The notes below the pieces were generated by a model that was given only the letters and a program-made list of their open reading frames with translations, had not been told where the DNA came from and made no database searches. A program made the position numbers and the translations under genes. From assembly GCA_030614505.1 (NCBI GenBank), contig JAUWTX010000088.1, positions 1-7,471 on the forward strand: DNA of 7,471 nucleotides. Reading direction: 5' to 3'. Numbering within the stretch: the first letter of the stretch is position 1; each line of letters opens with the position of its first letter. Below are positions 1 through 6,919 of this stretch, piece after piece. Source of the DNA: Desulfuromonadales bacterium. GTDB lineage: Bacteria > Desulfobacterota > Desulfuromonadia > Desulfuromonadales > BM103.

Positions 1-55
1 ATATCCTTGTATTTTTCTACGCCCGCTGCGTGCTGGCAGAGCCTCGACAAACTGT

Positions 56-126
56 TTAATTTCATATAATTTACTTGACATTAAGCTTAATTTACCTATA
101 ATTACCATTAATTTTCATATAATTAA
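56..126. repeat. Pair of AT-rich direct repeats flanking the promoter, possible operator
   Basis: The 12-mer TTTCATATAATT occurs at 60-71 and again at 113-124. Both copies are preceded by TTAAT, with one extra T in the second copy, so the match covers about 16 bp. The right copy is also an inverted repeat, TTAATT (108-113) and AATTAA (121-126) around 7 bp. The copies are 53 bp apart, close to five helical turns. One ends just before the -35 box and the other begins just after the predicted start site, which is a common layout for operators. The AT-rich composition raises the chance of coincidence, so the regulatory role is inference. Confidence 0.4.
75..102 (+). promoter_or_regulatory. Consensus sigma70-type promoter of the cyclic-di-GMP operon
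   Basis: TTGACA (75-80) and TATAAT (97-102) match the housekeeping -35 and -10 consensus perfectly, with a 16-bp spacer. Transcription would start near 108-110 and leave a leader of about 68 nt before the ATG at 177. The surrounding stretch (about 55-150) is far more AT-rich than the genes and contains further TATAAT hexamers at 65-70, 118-123 and 130-135, none with a good -35 partner. A promoter this close to consensus should be strong unless repressed, and the flanking repeats would suit a repressor. Seen directly: hexamers and spacing. Inferred: activity and start point. Confidence 0.75.
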
Positions 127-176
127 ATATATAATAGCATCATAACTTGCGAAATCTGTGGTGAAACAAAGAAGAT

Positions 177-2231
177 ATGGGACTAGAAAAGACCATCGAA
201 CAGCCCGACTCCCATGACAACATCCATCTGTTCCCCAAAGCGAAACCCCGGAAGCAGAGGGTGTCGCTTTCCCAATTGATCAACAAACTCAACCGGCTGA
301 ACTTCAAAGGGGAGCCAGTCCTCTTCAATCTGAAGCACAAAAAACACGGCCACACCATATCGATGTACGCCCACCCTCAACCATGCATGGATGAAGATCT
401 GGAATGCGTCTGGGCAGAAGTCGAAGAAGGTAATGACCAGCGACTGCGGGCCTTCGATCTGACCAATTTCGTTATGGCTGACGGCCAGAGGAGTCTCCAG
501 GTTGTACCCTCCCTGATTTCGGTTGACGAGCGGCAGATCACTGTCAGGTTGCCTGAAGAGAGCTTTGAAGCACATGCAAGAGCAATCAAAAGACATCAAT
601 GTCCGGACATCAAGGCCAGCATGGTGGTCAACAGTGCCGTTTACCAAGGGCACATGGTCGACTTTAATGCCTTTTATTTTCGGGTTGTCCTGCAGGCCGA
701 CCCACCGCAAACATTCGATTGGGTCAATGGCAACATCCCCGTAAACCTTACCCTGTCCGACAATTCCCGAATCGTCTACGTAGGTGACTGCAACGTGATC
801 CGACACACAGACGACCGGGCATCCCGGGAGTTTGTCCTGAAACCTTCCCGCAATCAGTTCCCACGTTTTCGTGCCCGGGAATTCCGATCAGATCGTCAAG
901 AACTGATGCCGAACCTCAATGTCGCCTTTACGCATCCAATCACCAAAAAGGCCATGACACTTAAGATGATTGATCTCTCCGGGTCCGGGTTTGCCTTGGT
1001 TGAACCCTACGAGGGAGCCACGTTGCTACCAGGGATGATCCTTGAAGATGTCGGGATACACCTGACCAGCAGATCAAAGCTCGAATGTACCGCACAAGTC
1101 ATCCATCGGACTCATCTGCCGGACGGCAACATGGTCAAGATCGGCCTGGCTCTGTTGGACATCGATGCCATTGAACACATGGAGCTGGTCTCCCTGCTTC
1201 AACAGGCCAAGGATCCGAATACATATGTATCGCACCAGGTTGACGTCGACGCCCTATGGGACTTCTTTTTTGAAACCGGCTTTATCTACCCACAAAAATA
1301 CGCATCACTGGTGGGCAATAAAGAGAAGTTCAAGGAGACCTATACCAAACTTTACACCCGGCAACCCAAGATAGCGCGACACTTCATCCATATGGAGCAC
1401 AACACTATCCTGAGCCATGTTGCCATGCTGCGCCTCTACGAGAAAACCTGGTGTCTGCACCATCATGCCTCTCTGAACGGACAACGTAAATCAGGGTTGA
1501 TCGTTCTGGATCGCTTGTGTGCCTTTATCAACGACACTCATCTCGTCGATTCAGCCAACGCCCAATACACCACGGGATTTTACCGCACCACCAACAAGTT
1601 CCCGATGAAGTTTTACGGTGGAGCCACTGAGCATCTGAATAACCCCAAGGCCTGCTCCATCGACGACTTTGCCTACCTCAATTTCGAAGCAGTGCCTACA
1701 GATGATGAATGGGACACAACTGGTCGCTGGGAACTAACCGTCACAAGGAAAGGGGATCTAGAGGACCTGCGTGGCTGTTACGAAAAAATTTCCGGCGGAT
1801 TACTCCTCGACGCATTCGACCTAACACCGGAAAGCATGGGTATCAACACCTTATCTGACGAGTATTCCAAATCAGGGCTCAAACGTGAAGTCCACCATAT
1901 GAGCATCAGGAAGAACGGGGAGCTTAAGGCTGTTCTGGCAATCAACCGGACCGATGTCGGATTAAACTTTTCGGACCTGACCAACGCGCTTCAGATGTAC
2001 GTGGTGGACGACAGCGGTTTCAAACCGAAAGACTTCAAATTCGTGCTGTCACTGGTGGCGGTCAAGTTCAAGATGAAGAAATTCCCTGTAATGGTCCACC
2101 CTGCCGAGTTTATGACTGACAACAACATCTCATACGAGAAGACATATCGCTGCAATGTCATAAGCTCCCGCTTCTGGGATGATTACATGCGTTATCTGCA
2201 TAAGTTCATGAAGAGAGCCAGACTAAGATGA
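177..2231 (+). CDS. PilZ-domain protein with acyltransferase-like C-terminal region
   Basis: A 684-residue soluble protein with no signal peptide or membrane segment, predicted to be a cytoplasmic cyclic-di-GMP effector. The PilZ domain (about residues 228-345) has the two family signatures: an RxxxR motif at R230/R234 in an arginine-rich stretch, and DxSxxG as D266-L-S268-G-S-G271. Residues 25-225 may hold one or two divergent PilZ-like or YcgR-N-like beta domains that lack these signatures. The region from 350 to 680 looks like an N-acyltransferase (GNAT superfold), possibly duplicated: an HMEHNTILSHVAM stretch near 405-417, WCLHHHAS at 425-432, and a second set near 570-610 (VHHMSIRKNGELKAVLAINR, then GLNFSDLTN). 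This fold call is from pattern and not from alignment. The ATG at 177 is the only plausible start, because a stop in frame lies at 162-164. Its ribosome site is weak (AAAG/GAAG at 168-174). The gene overlaps the next by 4 bp, implying translational coupling and joint function. The PilZ call is firm and the enzyme activity is uncertain. Confidence 0.85.
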   Translation: MGLEKTIEQPDSHDNIHLFPKAKPRKQRVSLSQLINKLNRLNFKGEPVLFNLKHKKHGHTISMYAHPQPCMDEDLECVWAEVEEGNDQRLRAFDLTNFVMADGQRSLQVVPSLISVDERQITVRLPEESFEAHARAIKRHQCPDIKASMVVNSAVYQGHMVDFNAFYFRVVLQADPPQTFDWVNGNIPVNLTLSDNSRIVYVGDCNVIRHTDDRASREFVLKPSRNQFPRFRAREFRSDRQELMPNLNVAFTHPITKKAMTLKMIDLSGSGFALVEPYEGATLLPGMILEDVGIHLTSRSKLECTAQVIHRTHLPDGNMVKIGLALLDIDAIEHMELVSLLQQAKDPNTYVSHQVDVDALWDFFFETGFIYPQKYASLVGNKEKFKETYTKLYTRQPKIARHFIHMEHNTILSHVAMLRLYEKTWCLHHHASLNGQRKSGLIVLDRLCAFINDTHLVDSANAQYTTGFYRTTNKFPMKFYGGATEHLNNPKACSIDDFAYLNFEAVPTDDEWDTTGRWELTVTRKGDLEDLRGCYEKISGGLLLDAFDLTPESMGINTLSDEYSKSGLKREVHHMSIRKNGELKAVLAINRTDVGLNFSDLTNALQMYVVDDSGFKPKDFKFVLSLVAVKFKMKKFPVMVHPAEFMTDNNISYEKTYRCNVISSRFWDDYMRYLHKFMKRARLR

Positions 2232-4522
2232 GCCCTTCACAGCAGAACAAAGAACTCTACAATAGCTTCCTGATCGATCCGTATATCCGGCTGATCAGCA
2301 AACGTTACTCTCATCTGGATATTAACGAGGTACTGACATACGCAGAGATTATGCCATGGGAAGCAGCCGACGAATCTCACTGGTTGACCCAGGAACAGAT
2401 CAACCGGTTCACCAAACGGGCCATTGAACTGACCGGCAACCCGCAGCTTGCCAAAGAGGCCGGACAATATGTCTTTAATTTGGAATCCACCAGCTTCATG
2501 CGCTCTTACGTGCTCAGTTTTACCAACCCCCACACAGTGTTTGCCAAAATCGGGGAGGTCACCAAACAACTGGTACGCTCGTCGACATATACGTCCCGCA
2601 AATTGGATGACACCGCCGTTGAGATCATCGTCAAACCGCAGTATGGCAGCAACGAGGAACCATTCCAGTGTGAAAATCGTTTGGGTCTGTTCGAGGCTAC
2701 CATCAAAGCGTTTCACTACAACCTGGTTGCCATCGAACACCCGGAATGCATATTCAATGGTGAACCTCGCTGCCGATATATCGTCAAATGGAGCATTTCT
2801 AAAACAGCGCAAATGAGGCGCTGGAGGAACATCTCGTTAACCCTCTTGCCACTCTTCAATTCATCGCTGCTGTTCATAAACCCGGCCATACTACTCGGCA
2901 CGGTACCAACATCTGTCTGTCTTTACATCCTGCTTGATCGTCTCGCCATGGGGGCAACGCTTGATGAAGTTTCAGCCAGCGTCGACCATTTGAGCTCATC
3001 GCGAAACCAGCTCATCAATCAACTTGACGCCAACTACAACAACGCCATGCTCACCAGCGAAATCGGGCATGCTATCAGCCTGCAGTCTTCAATCGACAAA
3101 GTCATCAACAAGGTCATCAAAACGCTGGAAAAACGTCTTGATTTTGACCGTGGGATGATTCTGCTTGCAAATGAGTCGAAAACCAAACTGTCATACCGGG
3201 CCGGCTTCGGACATATCGATGAACATCGACACATCCTGCAACAGGCAAGCTTCCGACTGGATAACCCGACATCACGAGGTGTCTTTGTTGAAGCCTTCAG
3301 GAATCAGGTTCCTTTCCTGGTTGATGATTTCGAAACATTCGAAAGACGGCACTCAACCCACAGTGTCAATCTGGCAAAAGCATTGAATGTGAAATCTTTT
3401 GTCTGCTGCCCGATCATCTGTGAAGGGGAAGCGGTCGGGGTGCTGGCCGTCGATAACCTTAAATCAAGTCGTCCGCTCATGCAGCGGGACAAATCACTTC
3501 TAATGGGGATTGCGCCAGTGATAGGAGTAGCTATTCGTAACGCTGAATTACTATTGGCTAAGGACAGGGAATTCCGTTCCACTCTACAGGTTCTTGCCGC
3601 TTCAATCGATGCGCGAGATCCGCTGACAGCCGGCCATAGCGAGAAGGTGACCGAGTACTCTGTGGGCATATGTGATGAGATGGGACTCGGCTTCGAATTC
3701 CGCGAATGTGTGCGCGTCGCCGCTCTGCTGCACGACTATGGAAAAATCGGAATCCCGGATGCTATCCTCAAAAAGGAGGGGCGCCTGACCAAGGATGAGT
3801 ATGAGGTCATCAAGACTCACAGTTTGCAAACGCGCGAAATCCTTGAACAGATTAATTTTGAGGGGAAATACCAGGATGTGCCACTCATTGCTGGTTTTCA
3901 CCATGAAAAATGGAACGGTACGGGCTATCCAGAGGGGTTGCAATCAGAGGACATTCCACTAGGAGCCCGGATTGTAGCCGTGGCTGACTTTTTTGAAGCA
4001 ATCACGTCGAAGCGCCACTATCGCGAACCTATGCCAATCAATGTCGCTCTCGATCTAGTTCAGGAGCAGAGTGGTACAGCTTTCGATCCACAGGTAGTCG
4101 ATGCTTTCATTCGCTATCACAAAAGGCATTTCAACGGCGGGCCATATGGTGGAGAAGGAAGTTGCGAAGTCTGTAAAATTCGCTCCAAGCGGCTTTCGGT
4201 CAATGCCCCGGTAAAGATCCAGGAAACAGACAATAATTTCCAGGGGAAGGCTCACGACATCAGTCTGAACGGCCTCTACGTTACGGTACCGAAGAATCTC
4301 CAGAAAGATGTTTACGTGAAAATCGAAGTCTTCCTGCCCGGCCAGGAAAGGCCTCTTACAGCAGCCGGACGCATAGCATGGGACAATACCGGCGACAACC
4401 GGCCGAAGCCTTTCTATCCAAAAGGCTATGGCATTGAGTTGACCGATTTTGAAAATAGCGACGAAGAACTAATGGCCGACTATTTGGATGTAAACCTGCC
4501 GCAGAATGGAAGACTTCATTAG
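2228..4522 (+). CDS. Sensor-GAF-HD-GYP-PilZ cyclic-di-GMP phosphodiesterase
   Basis: A 764-residue multidomain protein likely to hydrolyse cyclic-di-GMP. Domains in order: (1) residues 1-190, an alpha/beta sensor-like region with C148, C174 and C182, whose ending (EHPECIFNGEPRCRYIVKW) recalls V4R-type ligand-binding domains. (2) Residues 201-238, two hydrophobic segments broken by N-P, probably a membrane hairpin, so both ends would face the cytoplasm. (3) A GAF domain, about 275-440. (4) An HD-GYP domain, about 450-632, with H470, the HD pair H502-D503 in LLHDYGKIGIP, H531, H558-H559-E560, G566-Y567-P568 and D587. These are the metal ligands and signature of active family members. (5) A CxxC pair (C646, C649) in a linker. 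(6) A PilZ domain, about 650-755, with D677-I-S679-L-N-G682; its first motif is degenerate (R652-S-K-R655 in place of RxxxR). The start ATG overlaps the stop of the upstream gene (ATGA) with only a weak AAGAGAG site 10 nt upstream, so translation is probably coupled. The HD-GYP call is very firm; the N-terminal domain identity is tentative. Confidence 0.93.
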   Translation: MSPSQQNKELYNSFLIDPYIRLISKRYSHLDINEVLTYAEIMPWEAADESHWLTQEQINRFTKRAIELTGNPQLAKEAGQYVFNLESTSFMRSYVLSFTNPHTVFAKIGEVTKQLVRSSTYTSRKLDDTAVEIIVKPQYGSNEEPFQCENRLGLFEATIKAFHYNLVAIEHPECIFNGEPRCRYIVKWSISKTAQMRRWRNISLTLLPLFNSSLLFINPAILLGTVPTSVCLYILLDRLAMGATLDEVSASVDHLSSSRNQLINQLDANYNNAMLTSEIGHAISLQSSIDKVINKVIKTLEKRLDFDRGMILLANESKTKLSYRAGFGHIDEHRHILQQASFRLDNPTSRGVFVEAFRNQVPFLVDDFETFERRHSTHSVNLAKALNVKSFVCCPIICEGEAVGVLAVDNLKSSRPLMQRDKSLLMGIAPVIGVAIRNAELLLAKDREFRSTLQVLAASIDARDPLTAGHSEKVTEYSVGICDEMGLGFEFRECVRVAALLHDYGKIGIPDAILKKEGRLTKDEYEVIKTHSLQTREILEQINFEGKYQDVPLIAGFHHEKWNGTGYPEGLQSEDIPLGARIVAVADFFEAITSKRHYREPMPINVALDLVQEQSGTAFDPQVVDAFIRYHKRHFNGGPYGGEGSCEVCKIRSKRLSVNAPVKIQETDNNFQGKAHDISLNGLYVTVPKNLQKDVYVKIEVFLPGQERPLTAAGRIAWDNTGDNRPKPFYPKGYGIELTDFENSDEELMADYLDVNLPQNGRLH

Positions 4523-4554
4523 ACTGGAGCTGTGAGCAACCAGTGAATACAGGA

Positions 4555-5367
4555 TTAAGCCACAGAGTGTTTTACACCTCGTGTGATCACAAGCGGGGTG
4601 TAGGCAAAGCGTCGTGGGTTTGAAAAATATTCCTTGAACTCGGCTTCGAATCCGGCAAAGCCATCGGCATAATCGTCGAAAGTCCAACCAGACCGGCGTC
4701 CTGCCAGTTCGATCTTTTGCCACCAGTGCCAGCGGTCGAACTCTGACAAGTCGCCGTAGACAAGATGATGTGTCCGTACGTCGACCTGGATGTCCCGGCA
4801 GCCAAGATCATGGAGGAACGAAAAAAGCTTACGCCCCATGTAGGGGTCGAAGTTGTTGTTATCCATCTGTGCCTGGCCGATTTTCTGGAAGGTTCGATCC
4901 AGGCGTTCCGGAAGGCCATAGTGATTCAGGCAGTTGTGATCAAGATCGGCCAGGCAGAGAATGCCGTCCGGCTTCAAGGTCTCAGAGACATGGGTGACAA
5001 GCTGAGAAGCCTCTTTCATGAAGTATTCGAGGATAAAGCGCACCCAGACGAAATCAAATTCGCCTAGGTCGCTTAAATCGGAGAAGAAATTGCGCTGAAC
5101 AAAACTGACATGGTCGTTGCCATGATTGATGCGGGCATGGTTGATCCTCTCTTCGGAACGGTCCATACCGACTACGCTTCCGGACGGCCCAGCCACCTTG
5201 GCCAAACATGCTGTTGTTACGCCTGGGCCGCACCCGACATCGAGGACGCGCATACCCGGTTGAAGCCCGGCCCATAGAGCCTGGTCAATAACAGCCTGCT
5301 CGTCTGTCTTCTTGACCAGACGTTCAAGCTCTCTTTCGCTTTCGGGGAAATACGGTTGGTTGCTCAC
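4555..5367 (-). CDS. Class I SAM-dependent methyltransferase
   Basis: A 270-residue cytoplasmic methyltransferase of the Rossmann-like class I family. Motif I is VLDVGCGPG (residues 41-49), the SAM-binding glycine loop. VVGMDRS follows with D69 at the end of strand 2, the residue expected to hold the SAM ribose. FDFVWVRFILEYF (104-116) and LKPDGILCLADLD (131-143) match the later core strands; the latter is the usual post-core 'LKPGG' motif. The region from 150 to 270 is a family-specific cap rich in aromatic residues (RWHWW, 212-216) that probably sets the substrate, which I cannot name. Candidates are small molecules, lipids or quinones, since the sequence is of the UbiE/Methyltransf_11/25 general type. 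The start is GTG, supported by AGGAG 7 nt upstream. It is a single-gene unit: convergent with the phosphodiesterase gene (32 bp between stops, with no convincing terminator hairpin) and divergent from the porin gene. Confidence 0.88.
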   Translation of the reverse strand: MSNQPYFPESERELERLVKKTDEQAVIDQALWAGLQPGMRVLDVGCGPGVTTACLAKVAGPSGSVVGMDRSEERINHARINHGNDHVSFVQRNFFSDLSDLGEFDFVWVRFILEYFMKEASQLVTHVSETLKPDGILCLADLDHNCLNHYGLPERLDRTFQKIGQAQMDNNNFDPYMGRKLFSFLHDLGCRDIQVDVRTHHLVYGDLSEFDRWHWWQKIELAGRRSGWTFDDYADGFAGFEAEFKEYFSNPRRFAYTPLVITRGVKHSVA

Positions 5368-5373
5368 AAAAGT

Positions 5374-5409
5374 GCTCCTGATTTTATTGACTGCCCCCGG
5401 CTGAGGAGC
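5374..5409 (-). promoter_or_regulatory. Short inverted repeat that could mask the methyltransferase ribosome site
   Basis: In the minus-strand leader, GCTCCT (5409-5404) is followed 24 nt later by AGGAGC (5379-5374), which includes the whole ribosome binding site. Pairing would give a 6-bp stem that hides it. The stem is short and could be chance. The sequence shows the complementarity; a regulatory role is inference. Confidence 0.25.
5375..5379 (-). promoter_or_regulatory. Ribosome binding site fixing a GTG start
   Basis: On the minus strand AGGAG lies 7 nt upstream of the GTG at 5367-5365. This ideal spacing supports the non-ATG start of the methyltransferase gene. Confidence 0.75.
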
Positions 5410-5488
5410 TTAACAAACAAGTTTAGAAGTCCCAACAAAAATATTAAAAATGAAGAAGAGTTTTCTCATAATTTTATAACACCCCCCT

Positions 5489-5493
5489 GGAGG
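5489..5493 (+). promoter_or_regulatory. Ribosome binding site of the FadL-family gene
   Basis: GGAGG lies 4 nt before the ATG at 5498 and 7 nt before a second, adjacent ATG at 5501. The 7-nt spacing is nearer the optimum, so the second ATG is the more likely start. Confidence 0.75.
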
Positions 5494-5500
5494 TCTCATG

Positions 5501-6802
5501 ATGTCAAAAATATTTCTGTTCAGCATCTGCTTCATCTCCATCGCCACAACTGCCCTCGGTTCTGGGTACGGCGTCTTCACTCAGGGCGCCTCGGGTCTTG
5601 GTCAGGCTAATGCGGTTGTAGCGCACCCGACCGGGCCTTCATCACTTTATTTCAACCCCGCATTATTGAACGATATCCCTGGTCGACAAATCGAGGTTGG
5701 CACAACGGCTGTCTATGTTGATCGAGAGGTGAAATTGAACAGCACTGGTCAAACTGAAGATGCTGACAGCAGCTGGAATTTTCCCAGTACAATTTATTAC
5801 ACGCACGAAATCAGTGATAAGATGACAGCTGGACTTGGTATCTTCTTCCCGTTTGGTCTTTCAAGCGAATGGGACGATGATTATGAGGGTCGCTATATTG
5901 GGACTTATGTCGAGATGTTCTCCATGAACATCAATCCGGTCCTTTCGTATCGGGTGACAGACCGTTTCTCACTTGCTGCAGGTCTGGATTTTATTTACGT
6001 GGATACGGATCTGCGCGCCATGGTCAACCAGACAGTTGTTGGTTCCATGCTTCCGCCTGCTTTGGGCGGACCAGTATATGAGCTTTTACCAGATGTTGAA
6101 CAGAAGTTTTCCGGCGATGGATGGGGCTGTGGATTCAATCTTGGCGCTCTGTTCAAGGCAACGGACCGCGTCTCAATCGGTATGGCCTATCGAAGCCAGG
6201 TTGACGTCGACGTCGATGGGGATTTGTCTTTCAGTCGTGTAGATCCGCGCCTTACTCTCCTGTTCCCCAACAGTATGGCGTCCTCAGAGATCAAACTTCC
6301 GGCCCAATTCGTAGCTGGTATCGCCACACAAATTACTGATAATTTGATTGTCGAAATCGGTGCCCGCTGGGAAGACTGGGACAGTAATGACACGATGACC
6401 CTCGAACTGGAATTACCTTTTTTAGGACAGTCAGCTATCTCTCAGCCACGCGACTGGCACTCGACATGGGCCTATAACATCGGCGGAAGCTACCGGCTAA
6501 ATGAAAAAGTGGCCATCAACTTCGGATACCTTTACGGTGAAAACGCCGTACCGAACTCAACTTTTGACCCGCTCATCCCGGACACGGATGCCCACCTGTT
6601 TACGATCGGTACGGACTTAACCTATGAGGCCTGGACACTCTCCGGTGCCTTTGGCTACGAGTATCATTACCAACGCGACAAGAACACCACGATCGGAGAC
6701 CCCCTGGGCTCCTTGGCTGCCGGCATGCCGGTTAGCACCGCAAACGGCGAGTACAACACAGACATCTACCTCTTCGCATTAAGTTTGGGATACCACTTCT
6801 AA
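5501..6802 (+). CDS. FadL/OMPP1-family outer-membrane transport protein
   Basis: An outer-membrane beta-barrel of the FadL/TodX/OMPP1 family, which takes up long-chain fatty acids, aromatic hydrocarbons or other hydrophobic compounds. It has 433 residues from the ATG at 5501, or 434 from the adjacent ATG at 5498 used for numbering here; both fit the usual family length. A signal peptide covers residues 1 to about 21 (hydrophobic core, cleavage near TTALG/SG). The mature N-terminus has the family hatch signature (GVFTQGASGLGQANAV at 26-40, then FNPALL with NPA at 53-55). Further family blocks are GLGIFFPFGLSSEW (112-125), GDGWGCGFNLGALFKATDRVSIGMAYRSQ (207-234, approximately) and the PDTDAHLFTIG strand (361-371). 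The chain alternates polar and apolar residues throughout and ends in LSLGYHF with the terminal Phe recognised by the BAM machinery. It is transcribed away from the methyltransferase gene and ends before a strong palindrome, so it is probably a single-gene unit. The substrate cannot be told from the sequence. It is not close enough to E. coli FadL for me to use that symbol. Confidence 0.93.
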   Translation: MSKIFLFSICFISIATTALGSGYGVFTQGASGLGQANAVVAHPTGPSSLYFNPALLNDIPGRQIEVGTTAVYVDREVKLNSTGQTEDADSSWNFPSTIYYTHEISDKMTAGLGIFFPFGLSSEWDDDYEGRYIGTYVEMFSMNINPVLSYRVTDRFSLAAGLDFIYVDTDLRAMVNQTVVGSMLPPALGGPVYELLPDVEQKFSGDGWGCGFNLGALFKATDRVSIGMAYRSQVDVDVDGDLSFSRVDPRLTLLFPNSMASSEIKLPAQFVAGIATQITDNLIVEIGARWEDWDSNDTMTLELELPFLGQSAISQPRDWHSTWAYNIGGSYRLNEKVAINFGYLYGENAVPNSTFDPLIPDTDAHLFTIGTDLTYEAWTLSGAFGYEYHYQRDKNTTIGDPLGSLAAGMPVSTANGEYNTDIYLFALSLGYHF

Positions 6803-6819
6803 ATCGGTCAAATCTCGCA

Positions 6820-6865
6820 AAATGATTGGGCCCGCCGACGTTAACGTCGGCGGGCCCAATCATTT
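6820..6865. terminator. Perfect 46-bp palindrome, probable bidirectional terminator
   Basis: The 23 nt at 6820-6842 are the exact reverse complement of 6843-6865. In RNA this gives a hairpin with a GC-rich stem core (GGGCCCGCCGACG), a TTAA loop, and flanking A and T stretches (AAATGATT, AATCATTT) that serve as short U-tracts in either direction. It lies 17 bp after the stop of the porin gene and 54 bp after the stop of the convergent radical SAM gene. This is the expected place for a terminator shared by two facing genes. The U-tract is short and interrupted, so efficiency is uncertain. Confidence 0.8.
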
Positions 6866-6919
6866 GCTCGAAATCTGAAGTTCCTGCAATGCTACGATCA
6901 ATCTTTATGATGTTGCCTG

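Noticed and set aside
183..806. 207-codon open frame on the minus strand inside the first PilZ gene
   Set aside because: It lies wholly antisense to a gene with recognisable PilZ motifs, and its translation shows no domain; it mirrors the codon pattern of the real gene.
1235..1251. 17-bp sequence CCAGGTTGACGTCGACG, also present at 6196-6212 in the porin gene
   Set aside because: In both genes it is in frame and encodes QVDVD; a shared short peptide with the same codons explains it, and there is no flanking similarity.
2237..2812. 191-codon open frame on the minus strand inside the phosphodiesterase gene
   Set aside because: Antisense to the sensor domain of a well-supported gene, with no motifs or ribosome site of note.
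4523..4554. Possible terminator between the phosphodiesterase and methyltransferase genes
   Set aside because: Only a 4-bp CTGG/CCAG pairing and no U-tract are visible in the 32-bp gap, so no terminator can be supported.
4765..5067. 100-codon plus-strand open frame across the methyltransferase gene
   Set aside because: Antisense to the SAM-binding and core strands of a clear methyltransferase; no independent support.
5387..5415. Promoter-like TTGACT with a TTAACA hexamer 17 bp later, upstream of the porin gene
   Set aside because: The -10 match is poor and the position is about 85 bp before the start codon; too weak to list as a promoter.
5356..5610. 84-codon plus-strand open frame across the divergent spacer and the start of the porin gene
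   Set aside because: It overlaps the methyltransferase start, both ribosome sites and the porin signal peptide in another frame.
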